DNA from: Sisyra terminalis
Taxonomy: Eukaryota > Arthropoda > Insecta > Neuroptera > Sisyridae
Reading direction: 5' to 3'
Length of the DNA stretch: 64,000 nucleotides
NCBI GenBank assembly: GCA_958496175.1
Contig: OY292275.1
Location: 45,151,701-45,215,700, forward strand
Both the position numbers and the translations under genes were made by a program. The notes under the pieces are model-generated. The model worked only from the letters and a program-made list of their open reading frames with translations, was not told where the DNA came from and did no database searches. This document shows, one piece after another, positions 24,291-37,394 of the stretch (within the stretch, counting starts at the first letter, position 1; every line of letters begins with the position of its first letter).

Positions 24291-24583
24291 AACATTTGCG
24301 GCTTATGGCAAAAATTTTTGAGCAGGGAACAATATTTGACTTAAGTCCCTTTAAGAACAATCAAATCTGGCGACGTTGCATTTTCTACTTTGTTTTTAAT
24401 TTAATTCTCAAATAAATTTGTTCATATGAAAATTTAGCCCCAAAAGAGTGAAGTATGTCTTATAAAAATTGAATTAATAGAAAAATCGCGAAAAGAATAA
24501 TGAAGTAGAAAATACAACGTTGCCAGATTTGGCTGTTCTAAAATGGACTTTATGAGCTTTTTGACTTTATAAGCCGCAGCTAA
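24291..24583. mobile_element. Foldback element, about 290 bp
   Basis: The left arm starts GCGGCTTATGGCAAAAA (24298) and the right arm ends TTTATAAGCCGC (24577). The inner parts also match in inverse: CAAATCTGGCGACGTTG on the left (about 24361-24377) and CAACGTTGCCAGATTTGG on the right (about 24513-24530). Arms are about 90-100 bp, imperfect, around an 85-bp spacer. No coding; target duplication not evident. Confidence 0.75.
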
Positions 24584-27500
24584 TGTTATGGTTATATTTT
24601 GATTTTTTACTTTTAAGTAAAAATCATGTATAGAAAAATTGAGTAAATTTCAATTGACCTAATATCAATAGAGACTCTAGAAGAACATATTTTAAACATA
24701 ATATTTCCGTAATTTATTGTTGTTTTATTAAACAATCGTTTTCCGAAATTGCCGAAACAGTTCTGAGGTTCATTTATCGACTTATAGAATGCATTAACTT
24801 AACAGTGTTTTGCATAACATTGGTATTTATTAGAGGCGAATTTTTCTTAAATCTTTTTCACTTGAACATTTATCCCTTTATGATGGCAAAAATATTTCCT
24901 AACTTTGACAAGGTGTACAGAAATAAAATTTTGTTTTATATTCTTCGAAATTATCTGCTCTTTTTTAAGGTTTTTAAATAAAGAAATAATAAACTAGCTT
25001 AATAAAGAAATTTGTATTCATTTAGGTAGCTAATGTCTTTATTGTCGATAATGTATTATTTATATTTAACATAATATTTATTAAATTATATTAAATATTA
25101 AATGTAAAACATAATTCTATTACAACTTTCTGGCGCTCTTATTCAAGGTAAAATGTATAGGTTCATTAAGAAAAAACGAATTAGACATCAAATGATTAAT
25201 TGTAGTTATGTATGAATAGTTGCCTAAGTTGAAGGCATAATTGTGAAACTATAATGGCATTAATTCAATTTTGTAATCATAATAAAATAAAATCTTTAAT
25301 AGTCAAAAATGCAGTAACTTCATATTATCAATTTCAGCTTAGAAGAACTCTACTTTGTCTTATCTTCACAGGAGTCCTTAGGATATTTTTCTTAAAAATT
25401 TCTCATTTATATCTATCTAAAGTAATTATCAATTGAAAAATTAATTTTGGACTATAAATATTGGAAAATCAACGGCGATTTATTCCTGCCATAAAAACAT
25501 CGTGCGCCATTTAAATTTAAATTTTTTGTTAATTTATGTATCCATAATACCTAAATACCTAGTCTAAATATATTATACAAAGTGGGTTAAAACTAGAAAA
25601 ATATTTAGAGTAACAAAATTAAATTCAATGATTGCGTTTTTTTAAAATAAATAGCAAATCATTAAAGTTATAAATATTACACTAAACCACTAAATAAAAG
25701 GGCTGATATACTAAACTTTATTTATATAATTTTTGCAAAAATTAAATATTTTATCTTAAATGTTACAAAATAATAAGAAAAGATACGATATTTCCCTTAT
25801 ATTGTTATACAAAAAAAAAACCTCTAAAAATATTTTTATGAAAAGCTTGACAAAAAGATTTCAAAACTTTAACATAAAATGTCAACCCCATTACTCATAT
25901 ATCAAAGCATTTATCAAGCGAAGCTTTAAGCTTAAAGTATTTTATTTTGACAAAAGTTTCAACAGAAAACCATTTTTTTTTCAGTTTTACAGAGTCACGC
26001 ATGTTTTAGTTTCTGAATTTCAAGAATTTCTACTCGGTTTTGCTTGAAAAAATTTTTACCATGTTTTTTACAATGAAAACTTTTCAACCGTAAAGAAAAA
26101 TAGGCCTTATATTGAAATAAAATACCTTAATTGATGAGTGTATTTATTGTTTTTAATTTTTGTACATTAAATTAGTTTTGGGAAATAAATTAATAAATTA
26201 AATAAGAGGTTACTAATTTAAAATATTCTTTTGATATGGTAAAAGTAGTAGATAATTAATTTGTTGAAAAAAAGTAAAATTTTAATTCAAATAATGTTTT
26301 CAATTATTAGAATAACAATTAGGGGCTCAAAATTTTTCTTTGGAATCTTATAATGTATATCTGTGAAAATATATAAGAGACTTTTGAAATGAATTATCCT
26401 CATTTCTGGAGGCCTCTCTTGTCATAGAAGAACTATTGTACTTCAGTACTGTTTCTAGTTCTAATTAATCAGAACTGTTTCTCAAATAATTGTAAGCAAG
26501 CAACCAAAGAATCCTTATGGATATTCCGGTTCATACTCAGGTGTTCTTAGAAAGTTATGGCGGCTGTAAATAGAACATCAGTAGAAGTTTCAATTCCCTC
26601 TTTAAATTTTCTGCCTATATTTGACTACATAATTTATCCCCATAGTGTGGATATCATTCTTTTGATAACAAAATTATGTTGGCAGGTCTACCAGTATTCT
26701 GATTTTCTTCTGTTTCCATTCTACAAATTTGTTTACTTTGTTTTCTCAAAGGTTCCTTTCTTATTACCTTTGAGGACACCTACACTTGCATTGAAAATAA
26801 ATTTTAAAAATTCGTTTAACGCCAATAGTTTACCGAAATCGACGGTCGAAAGTTGACCTTTTAATGCCAAAGAACGAAAATATGTATATTGATTTTACTC
26901 CTATTAAGAATTTTGACTTAATTTTTCTCAAAAACGATTAAAAATAACCAATTCAGGGTGTAATTTTCTTGTAGCATGATTTTTAAGCTTATTTTATTGT
27001 AAACATTTTTAAGTTCTTATTTCACAATATTAAGATAAGCGATAGATATAATGTATTAGATTACAGATATCACATGATGTACATTAGGTTGAAGAAATTT
27101 AGTAAATTCTTTAAACACTTAAACTATCTACTTATTGACCAATAAAAATGCAAGTAGCTTCCTTTACTTTGATTAAGATTAATTTTTTTTAAAGTAAACA
27201 TTCCATAATTATAACAGACACGAAAAAAGTCCATTTGAAGCAATTGGAATGACATGCAATTTTTGTAATTTCATCATCGACATGCTTACAAGATAAATAT
27301 TTCAATTTGTTACGATCTTTTTTTTGATATTAAGTACCTACGTAGTTCAAACGTAAGTGTTTATTGATTGAAATGTGTTTTAGTATCTTGAAAATCTTAA
27401 AATAATAAATTCCAATCGAAATATTTGAAGTGCTTATCATCCATTTGGTCGCTAGTTTGTATTGTACTTGTAGACAAATATTTATAAATAAACCATTTAA

Positions 27501-29152
27501 AATTATGCAAACATCGTAAAAATATCGAAAGATTTATTGTCTGGCCAAATTTTTTTCAAGTTCAAACCATTATTATGTTTGGATTACATTTGTTCCAAAT
27601 ATAGGTAAGAGGGAAATGATTTGTTTTTTTGCTTCATTAATTCATCAAGATTTTACGTTATACCTCTATAATACAAAAAAAGACTTTAAAGAAGTAGATT
27701 TCCAAAAATCATTTGATTTTTTTTTCTTAATTCAACGTATGATTTAAAAAAAAATTATCTGGAAACCAACTGCTGGCGTTCAAATCACTTATTATTTATG
27801 TGCATTGACCAGAACTAAAGTTAATAACAACAATATTTTAAAAATTTTCACCGTTACAATGAAATACGAGTCGAAGGAATTGAATACATATACTTTTCTT
27901 GAATTAATGCCCCACAAAAAACTCATTAAACATTAATACCGCAACTCAAAACGATTGAAATCAACTTTTATTTTCATAGATTTAATTCTAGTCTTTTTTC
28001 CCTCCGTTTCATATATTTATGATGTCGGATTTAATTAAACAGGCGTTAAGCGCTCTTGTAATTAAGTAATTAAGGTTAATTTTTTTCCACTTATTACATT
28101 ATTAAATAAATGTTATATGATTTAATCATTTATACTGTAATGTACACTGATTAATTATTTATTGATTTGCAGTTATATCAATAGAAAAAATTTCGACTTT
28201 TTACGATCCAACACCGTTGCTTATGGCCATATTGTTTACTCAAGGAAATTAGCTTTAATTAACCATTCAATTTCAAGTTGAAAAACCTTTGTTTTAATTT
28301 AGAACAGTTTTTTTTTAAATTTTTTAACATAGGTACTTTTAGAAAATATGAAATAACGAATATTCTAAGACATCAATAGAAACAAAAGTTCAAACAGATC
28401 TTTGTTGTAAATCCGAGTTAATTTACGGCACATATCTTTATTACCTTTTTACCTTTTAAATTGGAAAATAAAATGATTATTCAATAGAATCTTGAATTTC
28501 TACCAATTTTCCGATTTTTTTTTCAAGAATGACCATTTTCTTGAATAATTTTTTTACCATTATTCAGGGTTGCTCCCATAAATATGTTATGTACGTTTAT
28601 AGTTCATTGAAAACAGGAAACCCTGGCATATTCAATGTATTCTAAACCTATAAAACGTAAGTTTTAACCTATACAGGCAATTTGGAATGTTCAACCATTG
28701 GAAAATGTCAAATTTATTTCTATTGTACTTCCATTTTTATGTTTCCTTAACCCAAATATCATCACTCTTTAATCCTTTTAGTCACATTCTTGAATCTTAC
28801 TAGGATCAGTGTGAACCATGAAATATCCTCTTATAGAAGATATCATCCTCTTCATCTATTCATTCAAAAAATTTGTTCATTGTCCAAGGATAGTGTGTAA
28901 ATTAAGCTGCGAAAAAAACATTTTAATGTGGACGTAACTTTTGAACTTTGGAGAAAGTGGCAAAGATAGAAATAAGGAGAAAAAATGCTCTTTTTTTATC
29001 AAAAGAGCTTCAAAAATAGCAAAAGATTCTTATAAATTTCTTACTATATTTCAAGTTTTTGAAGCAATAAAATCAATAGGTTAGTACCTATAGGTATTTT
29101 AATTGATGATAAAACTCAGATCTCAGCTTTTATTTTTTTAAATAAGAAAACA
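24584..29152. other. Long AT-rich stretch, no gene
   Basis: Open frames at 25254, 25760 (95 codons) and 26557 (99 codons) are rich in Phe, Lys, Leu and Ile, as AT-rich chance frames are. None shows a domain, splice context or conserved motif. The 26557 frame has a less biased start (Met-Ala-Ala-Val-Asn-Arg-Thr) and could be a decayed fragment of unknown origin. Confidence 0.45.
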
Positions 29153-29411
29153 ATTCAGGTTGTTTAAGTTCGATTTTTTTTATTTAATATTTTTATTATT
29201 CAATTAGCTAGTTTCTTTACTTATCGTAACTTCATCAGGCTTAAAATTAAAAAATTTTTTTTTTTTAATTTTTATTCATTTATTGAAATTAAATTGAAAA
29301 TATTTTATTTTTGTGAATCAAAAAGCCTGATGAAGTTACGATAAATAACGAAACGTAGCTAATTGAATAATAAAATTTATAATAAGAAAAACGATCTTAA
29401 ACAACCTGAAT
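29153..29411. mobile_element. Palindromic element with two opposed hammerhead-like cores
   Basis: Arms of about 90-100 bp in inverse orientation (29153-29252; 29322-29411) begin ATTCAGGTTGTTTAAG on the left and end complementary on the right, around a 70-bp A/T spacer. Each arm holds the CTGATGA - hairpin - GAAAC order. On the right (+) arm CTGATGA is at 29327-29333, the GTTAC/ATAAC hairpin at 29335-29349 and GAAAC at 29350-29354. The left (-) arm has the complement (TCATCAG 29232-29238; GTTTC 29211-29215). No open frame is present. Confidence 0.75.
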
Positions 29412-30337
29412 GGTATTTTAATTAACATATTATGATTCCACAAAACTTTAATCATTCTTTTTGCACTCTTACGAGTCTCTGAGGCCTTTAAGGGCAAAGT
29501 TTTTGGAACACCAAGACTTTAAAGGCGAAAAAATGTAAGGATAATTTTAAACCCAAAATTTATTTGAGCTACTATTGTAATGAATGTATTGTATGTAAGG
29601 TATATTAATTTTTTTTTTCAATTTATTATATTACATTTTTACTTCGCTTTAATAAGTCACTTTTTCGTTAATTTGTAAGGTATGGAGTTATAACCTCATT
29701 TTTCACCTACTTCCCAGCACTTTATCGTGTTGAATTTTGCCATACCTGCTGACTCTCAATGGCAACGTACGAATCAGTCGTAAAATTTAAGAACTACCAA
29801 GTAATTTTACAATAATTAAATATTTAATTTAATATAGGAAACAAAACTCCTATTGTCTACCTTCAAGGCGAATCAATATGAACATGCATAAATTGATATT
29901 AAAAATATATTGAGAGACTAAAAAGAAAAATGAAAATATTTAAAAACAGATTTTAATAACCTTGGTTGTATTGATAAAATACACTTAAAAGATAAATTTT
30001 GGTTCATCAAAGCGAGGAGGATTCCATACAACCAAATTGGGAATAAAATTGCACCCTTCGCTTTGGTGTACAAAAATTTATTTTTTACTTCTTTGTACAA
30101 TTTATCAATACACGCGAGGCTTTTAATTTTTTTTTTTAAAATATTTCCATTCAATTGTTAAATTACTGGAAGTACGAGGATGGCCAATTTGGTGACATTC
30201 AGAACATATTGGAGATCCTTATAATGGTATTTTTTAGGAACCGTAAATCTTCTTGCTAAATTCAATCCATTTTGTTAAAATATTTAAAGTCCTACACACA
30301 CCCTGGAAGTCGAAATTCGTCGTACTTATTACATTCT
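29412..30337. other. AT-rich stretch, no gene
   Basis: A 78-codon antisense frame (29918-30154) is hydrophobic and lysine-rich without a recognisable domain. Nothing else can be supported. Confidence 0.45.
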
Positions 30338-30946
30338 ACGCTGACGATTTAGAAGAGACCTTCGTAAACTAATGTATTCACTTACATTATTTAATTAAAG
30401 ATTTTTTACAAAATACTGAAGATATCCACTCCGCAAAAAATATGTGGAATAAATGACATTCACGGAATCTTCTAGGTGTGTACCCTATATAGTACCCTAT
30501 AATACCCTATATTATAGGTGTATTCCTCGGTAAATATTTTGAGTCCGAGTGACAAAATATTCAGAAAAAGATCTTTTTCCACCTTGAAAAGGATGGAAAT
30601 TTACTAAGGTATTACCTATTACCTAAAAGTTATTACCTTTTGAACCTGAGAGTCAATAGGTAATAGTGGCAGAGCATTACGTCTATCTTGGCCCATACTG
30701 GCACTTTAGTAACTTTCTACCCTTTTCAAGGTGGAAAAAGATCTTCTTCTGAATAATTTGTCACTAGGACTCAAAATATTTGCAGAGGAATATATATAGG
30801 GTACACACCTAGAAGATTCCGTGAATGCCATTTATTTTATATATTTTTTGTGGAGTGGATATCTTCAGTATTTTGTAATAAATCTTTAATTAAATAATGT
30901 AAGTGAATACATTAATTTACTAAGGTCTCTTCTAAATCGTCAGCGT
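30338..30946. mobile_element. Long-armed foldback element, 609 bp
   Basis: The outer ends are ACGCTGACGATTTAGAAG (left, 30338) and its complement ending CGTCAGCGT (right, 30946). The left arm runs to about 30608 and the right arm starts about 30703, near 90% identical by eye, with a 94-bp spacer holding TATTACCT-type repeats. The left arm has about 27 extra bases, an ACCCTATA expansion near 30481-30520, that the right arm lacks. There is no coding capacity. Such long, nearly perfect arms could fold into a very stable RNA hairpin if transcribed. No clear target duplication. Confidence 0.9.
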
Positions 30947-32410
30947 AATTAGTGTAAAATCGATTACAATGATATAGTCGACGTTTTCATGCTAACCAAA
31001 GCCAGAAAGAAGTTAATATCATAAATGGTAGTTGGGAAAATTTGTGTTATTTTAATCTTTTTATTGAAATTTATAAGTTATGATTAAATTTATATTTCAT
31101 TCATTATATGTAAATTCATTAGAAGTTTCGTTTAATATTTACATGTTGATTTAAAAATTTGAAAATTTGATGTGTTGTAATGATAACCACCTTGTTGAGA
31201 AATAACAAGGGCGGTATATCGAATAGGGCCTAGAGTGGTATTGGACCTAAATTCGCCACTTCATACAAGAATTATAACGGCTTATACAATAAGAAACTCA
31301 AAATTATAATTTTACTGATCAATCAGATAGCTAGTCTTATGTTAGTGAACAATTTTTTTTTTTTGGATCGACTATCAATTTTAAACAAATTATTAATTTT
31401 TGATAGTATCTTTGTTAAAGAAGTGGAAGATATTCAACATTTCTCGATATCGATAAATTACAAAACCACAAATTAATGAAATTTGAGCACAGAAGATTGC
31501 AAATTTTAACAGAAATATAAATTTCTATAAGAATGATATTATTTCTTTCAATGTTACAAATCCGTATTTGCAATTGATTTTTTTAAATCATCAATACTTT
31601 TTAAAAATGTATACTCATGTGATTAGAATCAGCAATTAATGTGGAACTTTCAAATAGGAAATTATATCATTTTTGGTCGTAATATTTACATTTTCCTTTT
31701 TGCCATTTCTTTTGGTGGTAATTTAAATGAGATTTAAAAAGATATCCAAAACCTCACAACTACGTTCCTGTCATAATATAAATTTGTTTGATTTGACATT
31801 ATGTTTACATAATACAATATTTGATTATTAATTAGGGTTCAATTGTTATTTGTGATTTTTATTATTCTGATTTGTTCGTATTGTGAATGTCAAGTGCAAA
31901 TTTATGCGACAATAAAACGATAATTGTAATTGATTACTGTGTAGGGATGACCAATATATTTTAATTTAAATCTCCAGTGCAATATTATGCAAATATTTAC
32001 GTTTTATCCAAACCGTTTTTATGCGTCTGGTATGTTCTATTTTAATCAATAAAAAAAGCTTTATGACAATTGAAAAATGAATAAAGAGGAAGAAAATAAT
32101 TGCTTACTTTTGGCAAGAATAAAATACATTTCATTATGCACCTTTTTTAGTTTAAAGTTTAAACACTACTTAAAATGCAAAATGTAAAGACCTTTTTTTG
32201 GCGTATGTTAGCAAGTAATGGATTTTATTGTTTCAATTATTAAAATTTAAGACTTGATTGCAGAAAGTTGGTTCGATCTTTTATGTGTAATAAAATGAAA
32301 GAGCTAAAAAACTAATCCATATTTGAATTTTCAATTACAGTTTTTTTTTATTTCTATTTAAAACGTACTTTTTAAACTGTGCTGCAAATTAATTATTTTT
32401 TTTAGTTGTC
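30947..32410. other. AT-rich stretch, no gene
   Basis: No frame, RNA gene or repeat that I can support. Confidence 0.5.
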
Positions 32411-32582
32411 ATTTATCGTCGCTTTATAACTACTAAGGTTTTTAGAGACTTTAGAGTTAATTAAAATCCTTAATCGAGAAATATCGAAAATTTGCTCGAT
32501 TCGAGGATTGAACCCCAACATTTACTATTTTTGGAGCAGTTACCTAAAGAGACCCCCTAGACCACTCGGTCACCAGTAGACT
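32411..32582 (-). mobile_element. tRNA-derived SINE, copy 4
   Basis: On the minus strand: TCTACTGGTGACCGAGTGG (A box), then GGGGTTCAATCCTCG (B box), AACTCTAAAGTCTCTAAAAA (body) and AGTTATAAAGCGACG (tail). It has an extra stretch of about 15 bases after the A box relative to copy 3. Confidence 0.85.
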
Positions 32583-33681
32583 TAAATTAAATTTTGTTCA
32601 TCTAAAATTCATTTAGGTGACTCCAATCCATTCTTGATTTCAAATCAATAATCTTTCCACTTATTTTTTTAAACTATATCTTATAAATCGTCTTTTACAG
32701 TTTCATTTTTATTAGAAACAATCTTATTAATTAAAAAAATAAATTTAATAAAAAATCAATTTTTGTATTAGCAGTTACTTTTTCTTTATTACAAAGGCAA
32801 TAAGGTAAAATTTATTTTCCAAATGTACAAAAAATCACTGTAAAGAAACATAAATAAATCAAAGTAAATAAAGGTTAAGACTACTAGGAAAAGATATAGA
32901 GGTTTGATGATTTTTTTCCATTTATCCACCCTTAATCCATGTTTAATCTTCGTCTTTGTAATCCTCCTGTCTATATAAATTACATACATTACCGAACACT
33001 ATCAACTACAAATTGAATTGTAGCTGGTTTCTTTATAATTTAAACAAATGTCTTTCAATAACATTTCTGGAATATTGGATGAAACTTTCAGTATTGACTT
33101 TCTATCGTATTTATTATTATTATGTATTCGATTGTTGATGGTAGTAGAAATCATAACTTTTTAACTATTTTTTCATTCGACTTCCTAATATATTAGTTCA
33201 CGAAAAAATGTAATTAAATTGCCATTTTTTAGATTACACATTTAACCGTATTTATGCACTTTTTGCGCTTTTGCAAAAAACTAAGCAAAAAAAAATCAAT
33301 GTAATCCTATAATGGAAACCATAATTGTAATTTACTTTTAATCTTGTCATTTTCAAAAACAACTTTTCGGAGGTATTAATTTTTATCAAGAGAACTCTAT
33401 ATGTATAAAAACGTTAACAATAAAACCATTTTCCGGTACAAATAGAAAATTTTTGAAAAAATATTTTTTTCATAAATTTAAACGTTTTGTCAATTTTTTT
33501 GAACCAGAATAATTTCATGATTTTTTTAATCACATTTATGCTACTTTGGCTGGTATATAAATTAATTTTAGAGCTTTTTATATTTACTAAATAGTTTTAA
33601 AAATATATTTTTAACGATACCTACATACTTACAACGACAATATCTATTTACGAATGATACAATGCTTACTATTCCCTATTA
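32583..33681. other. AT-rich stretch, no gene
   Basis: An antisense 66-codon frame (32789-32989) has no domain. Nothing else supportable. Confidence 0.5.
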
Positions 33682-33915
33682 TATTGTATGGTATGAAGGA
33701 TACTACTCAAAATCAGGAATTTTGAACGAAATCCGAGCCTTCGAAATGTAGATATATTCTAGAAATCTTAAAATATCATATCTGGACAAAATTACAAACA
33801 AGAAAGCTACAATATCTATATCCAGAACATTATTCTAGCAAAAATAGTTGGAAAGCGAAGCATAGGAAACTGAATTTATAGTTGGTTTTAATGAAAAACG
33901 TAGTTGATAAATGGT
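33682..33915 (+). pseudogene. LINE reverse-transcriptase C-terminal remnant
   Basis: Conceptual translation across stops and frameshifts gives, in order: Leu-Tyr-Gly-Met (33684); EIRAFEM*IYSRNLKISYLD with KITNK following (from 33728); then IILAKIVGKRSIG (about 33831-33870) and a Ser-Trp-(Phe/Leu) remnant. This series (ExxAFEMWxYRRxLKISxxDKITN, then GKRxxGRRRxSWLKNL) is the well-known region after the palm domain in many insect non-LTR retrotransposons, usually read as the reverse-transcriptase end. In-frame stops and at least one frameshift show it is dead. The clade cannot be fixed from this piece. Confidence 0.8.
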
Positions 33916-36150
33916 AGTTGTATTTAGGGTTCCGTATATTTGTACGAGGTCAGTCTATGTTGAATAATAAAATTAGACCATACTTGCCTAAAGAGATTAC
34001 GTTTTCCTCAATTTATATTAATTTTTTGGTATGCTAAAATTTGAACCAAATATGAATGGATTTTACGCATCATAGCTCTTAATACTATAAAAAGTATAAG
34101 GGTTTTTATGAAACTGTATTCCATAAATAAGACCTGAAAGTTCAGTCAACTAATCTTATTTTCTTTTTTCTTTAATTTTAAAAATTTCGAAAACTTTTTG
34201 ATGGTACACTATTTATTTGGTATATGTACATTGTACATCTGGAATACCTATTAAAAAGAGTTACAGTTTTTTTTAAATTACTCAATAATAAAGAAGTATG
34301 AAATTTTGCACGAATCTCAGTATGCAAAATATTAAATACTTTGATATTTGTTTTGAACTACTTTTGTTTTTCAACGTGAACCACAAAAATGTATGTTTGA
34401 ATCGCAAAAAACACGATTTAAAAGCCAAAAATAGTGGCTTACAGGAAATGGCGCAAATAAAAAGTCAACTAATGTTTTAATTGTCTAAAATTAAAAATAG
34501 TGCAGTCGTTAATATACTACATACATTAACTAGTTTTTATATACATTAACGGATACGTATACTTTAACGGCAAGATATAAATAAATAATTGCTGTATGTT
34601 TTGGATGTCTATGTTGGTAACCTTATCTTTACGAATACATGTTAACATGTCTAGATATTTATAAAATTATAAAGTCAAAATAAAATTTGTATTTATTACA
34701 TTTATATATAGTTACGGTTGCCAAGAATGCAACACTTTTCATATTATATTATTAGTAAAAAATTAAAACCCTTATCATAAGTAAATAAGTGTAAAAGATA
34801 AGCGAAGAAAATTTAATAAAAAAAAAACCATTCGATTATCTCTTTCCCAAATATTTTTATTGATTTTAAAAACAAACGACCAAACGTTTCATTTTCTAAT
34901 ACTCTAATTATGATATCAAATTGAAAACAGCTGTAATCATCGGAAAATTTCAATAGTTTCAAGTTCAAGAGTTTATAGTTCAGGTATTTTTTTCTTCTGA
35001 AATTTAATTTGTTTTAACGAAAAAACAAATATGGGGTTATCATATTGAGTGTACATTATTATAAAACCTGCGATAAGCAAAACGTGATAACTAACTTCAA
35101 TGTTTTGGCCCGAAGTGAACGTTTTTCTCGACAGTTAGTGACCACAAATGTCCGAATAATATTATCAAAAGTTTGTAACGGATTTTAAGTTTGGTTCTTG
35201 GTATGGAATGGTACGTTTGAAATTAGTGCCGAGCCATTTATTCAATTTTTTTCATTTATATTCTGTGCATAGTTTTAAGGTTTCACTTGCGGTTTAATCG
35301 AAGGCAAAAATGCAGAGCTCTACGTAAGTAATCATACAGTGAAATTTAAGCATGAGAAAATAACATTATCAATGTTGAAAAATTGAAAAAAATATGGTGA
35401 ATATTTAAAGTATACGCTATACATTTTCACGATGAGTTCTTTATGAGTTTTTAAATTAATAAGCTCCGTGTCATAGTATAATTTATTAATATTCACAAAA
35501 CTCTTGAACTCTTCAAATGTGTAGATATATTAGTATCAAATCTCATGCTATAAACTTTCAATAAATTTTTCAAGTTCATTGCTAGAAAATTAATAATAGA
35601 TTACAAATATTTATTTTACAATCGATTAAATTTGAAAAAAAACAACCCCCGTAGTTTTGACATGTTCTTAGATTTGGAGTTCCGGCGGTCTAGACAAAGA
35701 ATTTCATGTTTTGTTTGATTGAATCACCTTGGCGTGCCATAAATGAATTAATACACCCACATTTCGTTTATCTTTTCAAGATTGAAAACATAATTAAGGA
35801 CTTGCTTATGAAAACTGAATAAGGATACAAATTTCAATATAAAAAAGGAATGGTTTATTCCATTTGTCTGTAAATCACACTTAGGGGATACTAATTATTT
35901 ATAGTTTTATAATTGGAATTCAGTGCCTTTTACAACAATAATAGAAGCGCACATATTTAAATGAATAAAATGATTTGCTTGATTATGCGATAAGAGAAAA
36001 AAAGGGATACTTATGAAGAGCATATCACTCATGGAATTCCAGTTTTCTTTATTATAAATCCCTAAACTCCCAGTTTAAACATACCTGTCTTTAAATATTT
36101 AACTCAATCGAAAAAAAAACGCTTTAAGTACAAAAATTTAAAGAATTTTA
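33916..36150. other. AT-rich stretch, no gene
   Basis: A 60-codon frame at 34298-34480 has no domain. A short less AT-rich patch near 35640-35720 (GGAGTTCCGGCGGTCTAGAC) is unexplained. Confidence 0.45.
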
Positions 36151-36159
36151 ACTTATAAA

Positions 36160-36800
36160 TCACTTGCCTGGGTGCCAAGGCATGCTATGTTAATATCAAA
36201 GGCTCAAGTATTCCATTCATGGGTCCAGAATCGGTTATTGGTTTCCTGATGTGGACAACACTAAATCAAATAGCTAAATGAACTCAAACTGAAAAAATAA
36301 GATCTTTGAACAACTACTCGATAGGCAACTGTTTATACAATATGTAAAATATGTTGTGATCCTATTTATGTAATATAATTTACCAAAGTAAATTATAAAC
36401 ATAAAGAACGAAAGTTCAAACAAAAATATTTGTGACGTAATACCCAGATACGTATTTCGATTACCAAGCAATTCTCAAAAGTACTGATTAAGGAATCTAT
36501 GAAAAATCATTATTAAAGAATTCTAGACCTGTAGAAAGGAAGGATATCAGAATAATGTAGGCCTATTGACAGGATGCTGCAATTTGAGAAAGTATCTTTG
36601 AGTTATAGGGATAAATATTGATTCAAGAGTATTTAGGAAATGTGGCGTAGGAGAGGAAACTACCTCCCACGTACTACTTGGCTGCCCAGCTGTAACTCAA
36701 AACTCGTAGCTCTTTTGGACCATTTGGACATGAGATCCAATAAATATTTAGTTGGCTCTCTACTGAAATTTATCTGAGAAAAAAACTTGACCAATTGGAA
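36160..36800 (+). pseudogene. LINE RNase H / C-terminal remnant
   Basis: Pieces of a non-LTR retrotransposon ORF2 end appear in order but broken. A Trp-Val-Pro-x-His segment (LAWVPRH, from 36163) resembles the WVPGH motif of the RNase H domain. FMGPESVIG (from 36216, another frame) resembles the FTGPEP segment. Next comes VGLLTGCCNLRKYL (36557-36598), a stop, then the zinc-knuckle-like CGVGEETTSHVLLGCPAV (about 36641-36694). FLGH...NKYLVGSLLKFI follows to about 36775. The order matches RNase H-bearing LINEs of the I/LOA type. Stops, frameshifts and an AT-rich interruption (36300-36530) make it a pseudogene. It lies 2.3 kb from another LINE piece on the same strand but may be a separate insertion. 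Confidence 0.8.
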
Positions 36801-37394
36801 CTAGTAATAACGTTGGAATAATAGTTCTTTTACAATGCAAGGCAGTACAACTCTGAGGAGATGTCCCCAGAATGAAGAAAAAAAAGAGTCTAAATGCTTA
36901 TTCAGCTTTTATAAAAAAAAATTATCTTCATTTCAGGAAGTTACCATTTTTTCAAATATTTGCCATCTACTACTTAAAAAAAGTTTTTAATGACTGTAGA
37001 GTTATATTCATCCGTAAACCGAGAAAACCTATTTCTTTAGAGCAACTATTTTGGTTAATTGTTTACCAGGAAGCTTAGTTATTTTTTTCTTTGGAAACTA
37101 GATATTCTTTGATTAATGTTACAAAGCTAAGGCAATTAATAGAAACAATTTTATTGAAATAGATTAGCGTATATGTTTCAGTAAAGTCGAAAGCGATCCG
37201 GTTTCAAAGTGGGGTGCCGATTTGATAAGGATTTCTCCCTGTATATGTACTATGAACAAACATTGAGGATATATAGTACTCTAGTTATATATAGTATGCT
37301 ACATGTTAAAGTGTTTAAATGAGATTTTTTTTTATGTTTCAAAAACAGTATTGAAAAAAAAATTTAAAAAAAAAGGGACACCTGTACAAAATGT
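36801..37394. other. AT-rich stretch, no gene
   Basis: A 68-codon lysine- and phenylalanine-rich frame (36872-37078) has no domain. Possibly the 3' flank of the LINE remnant. Confidence 0.4.

Noticed and set aside
25760..26856. Two frames of 95 and 99 codons as genes
   Set aside because: Lys/Phe/Ile-rich composition, no domain, no splice sites and no repeat homology in the window; expected by chance in AT-rich DNA.
29094..29423. GGTATTTTAATT on both sides of the 29.2 kb palindrome as a target-site duplication
   Set aside because: The left copy is about 48 bases away from the arm end, so it is not adjacent and is probably coincidental.
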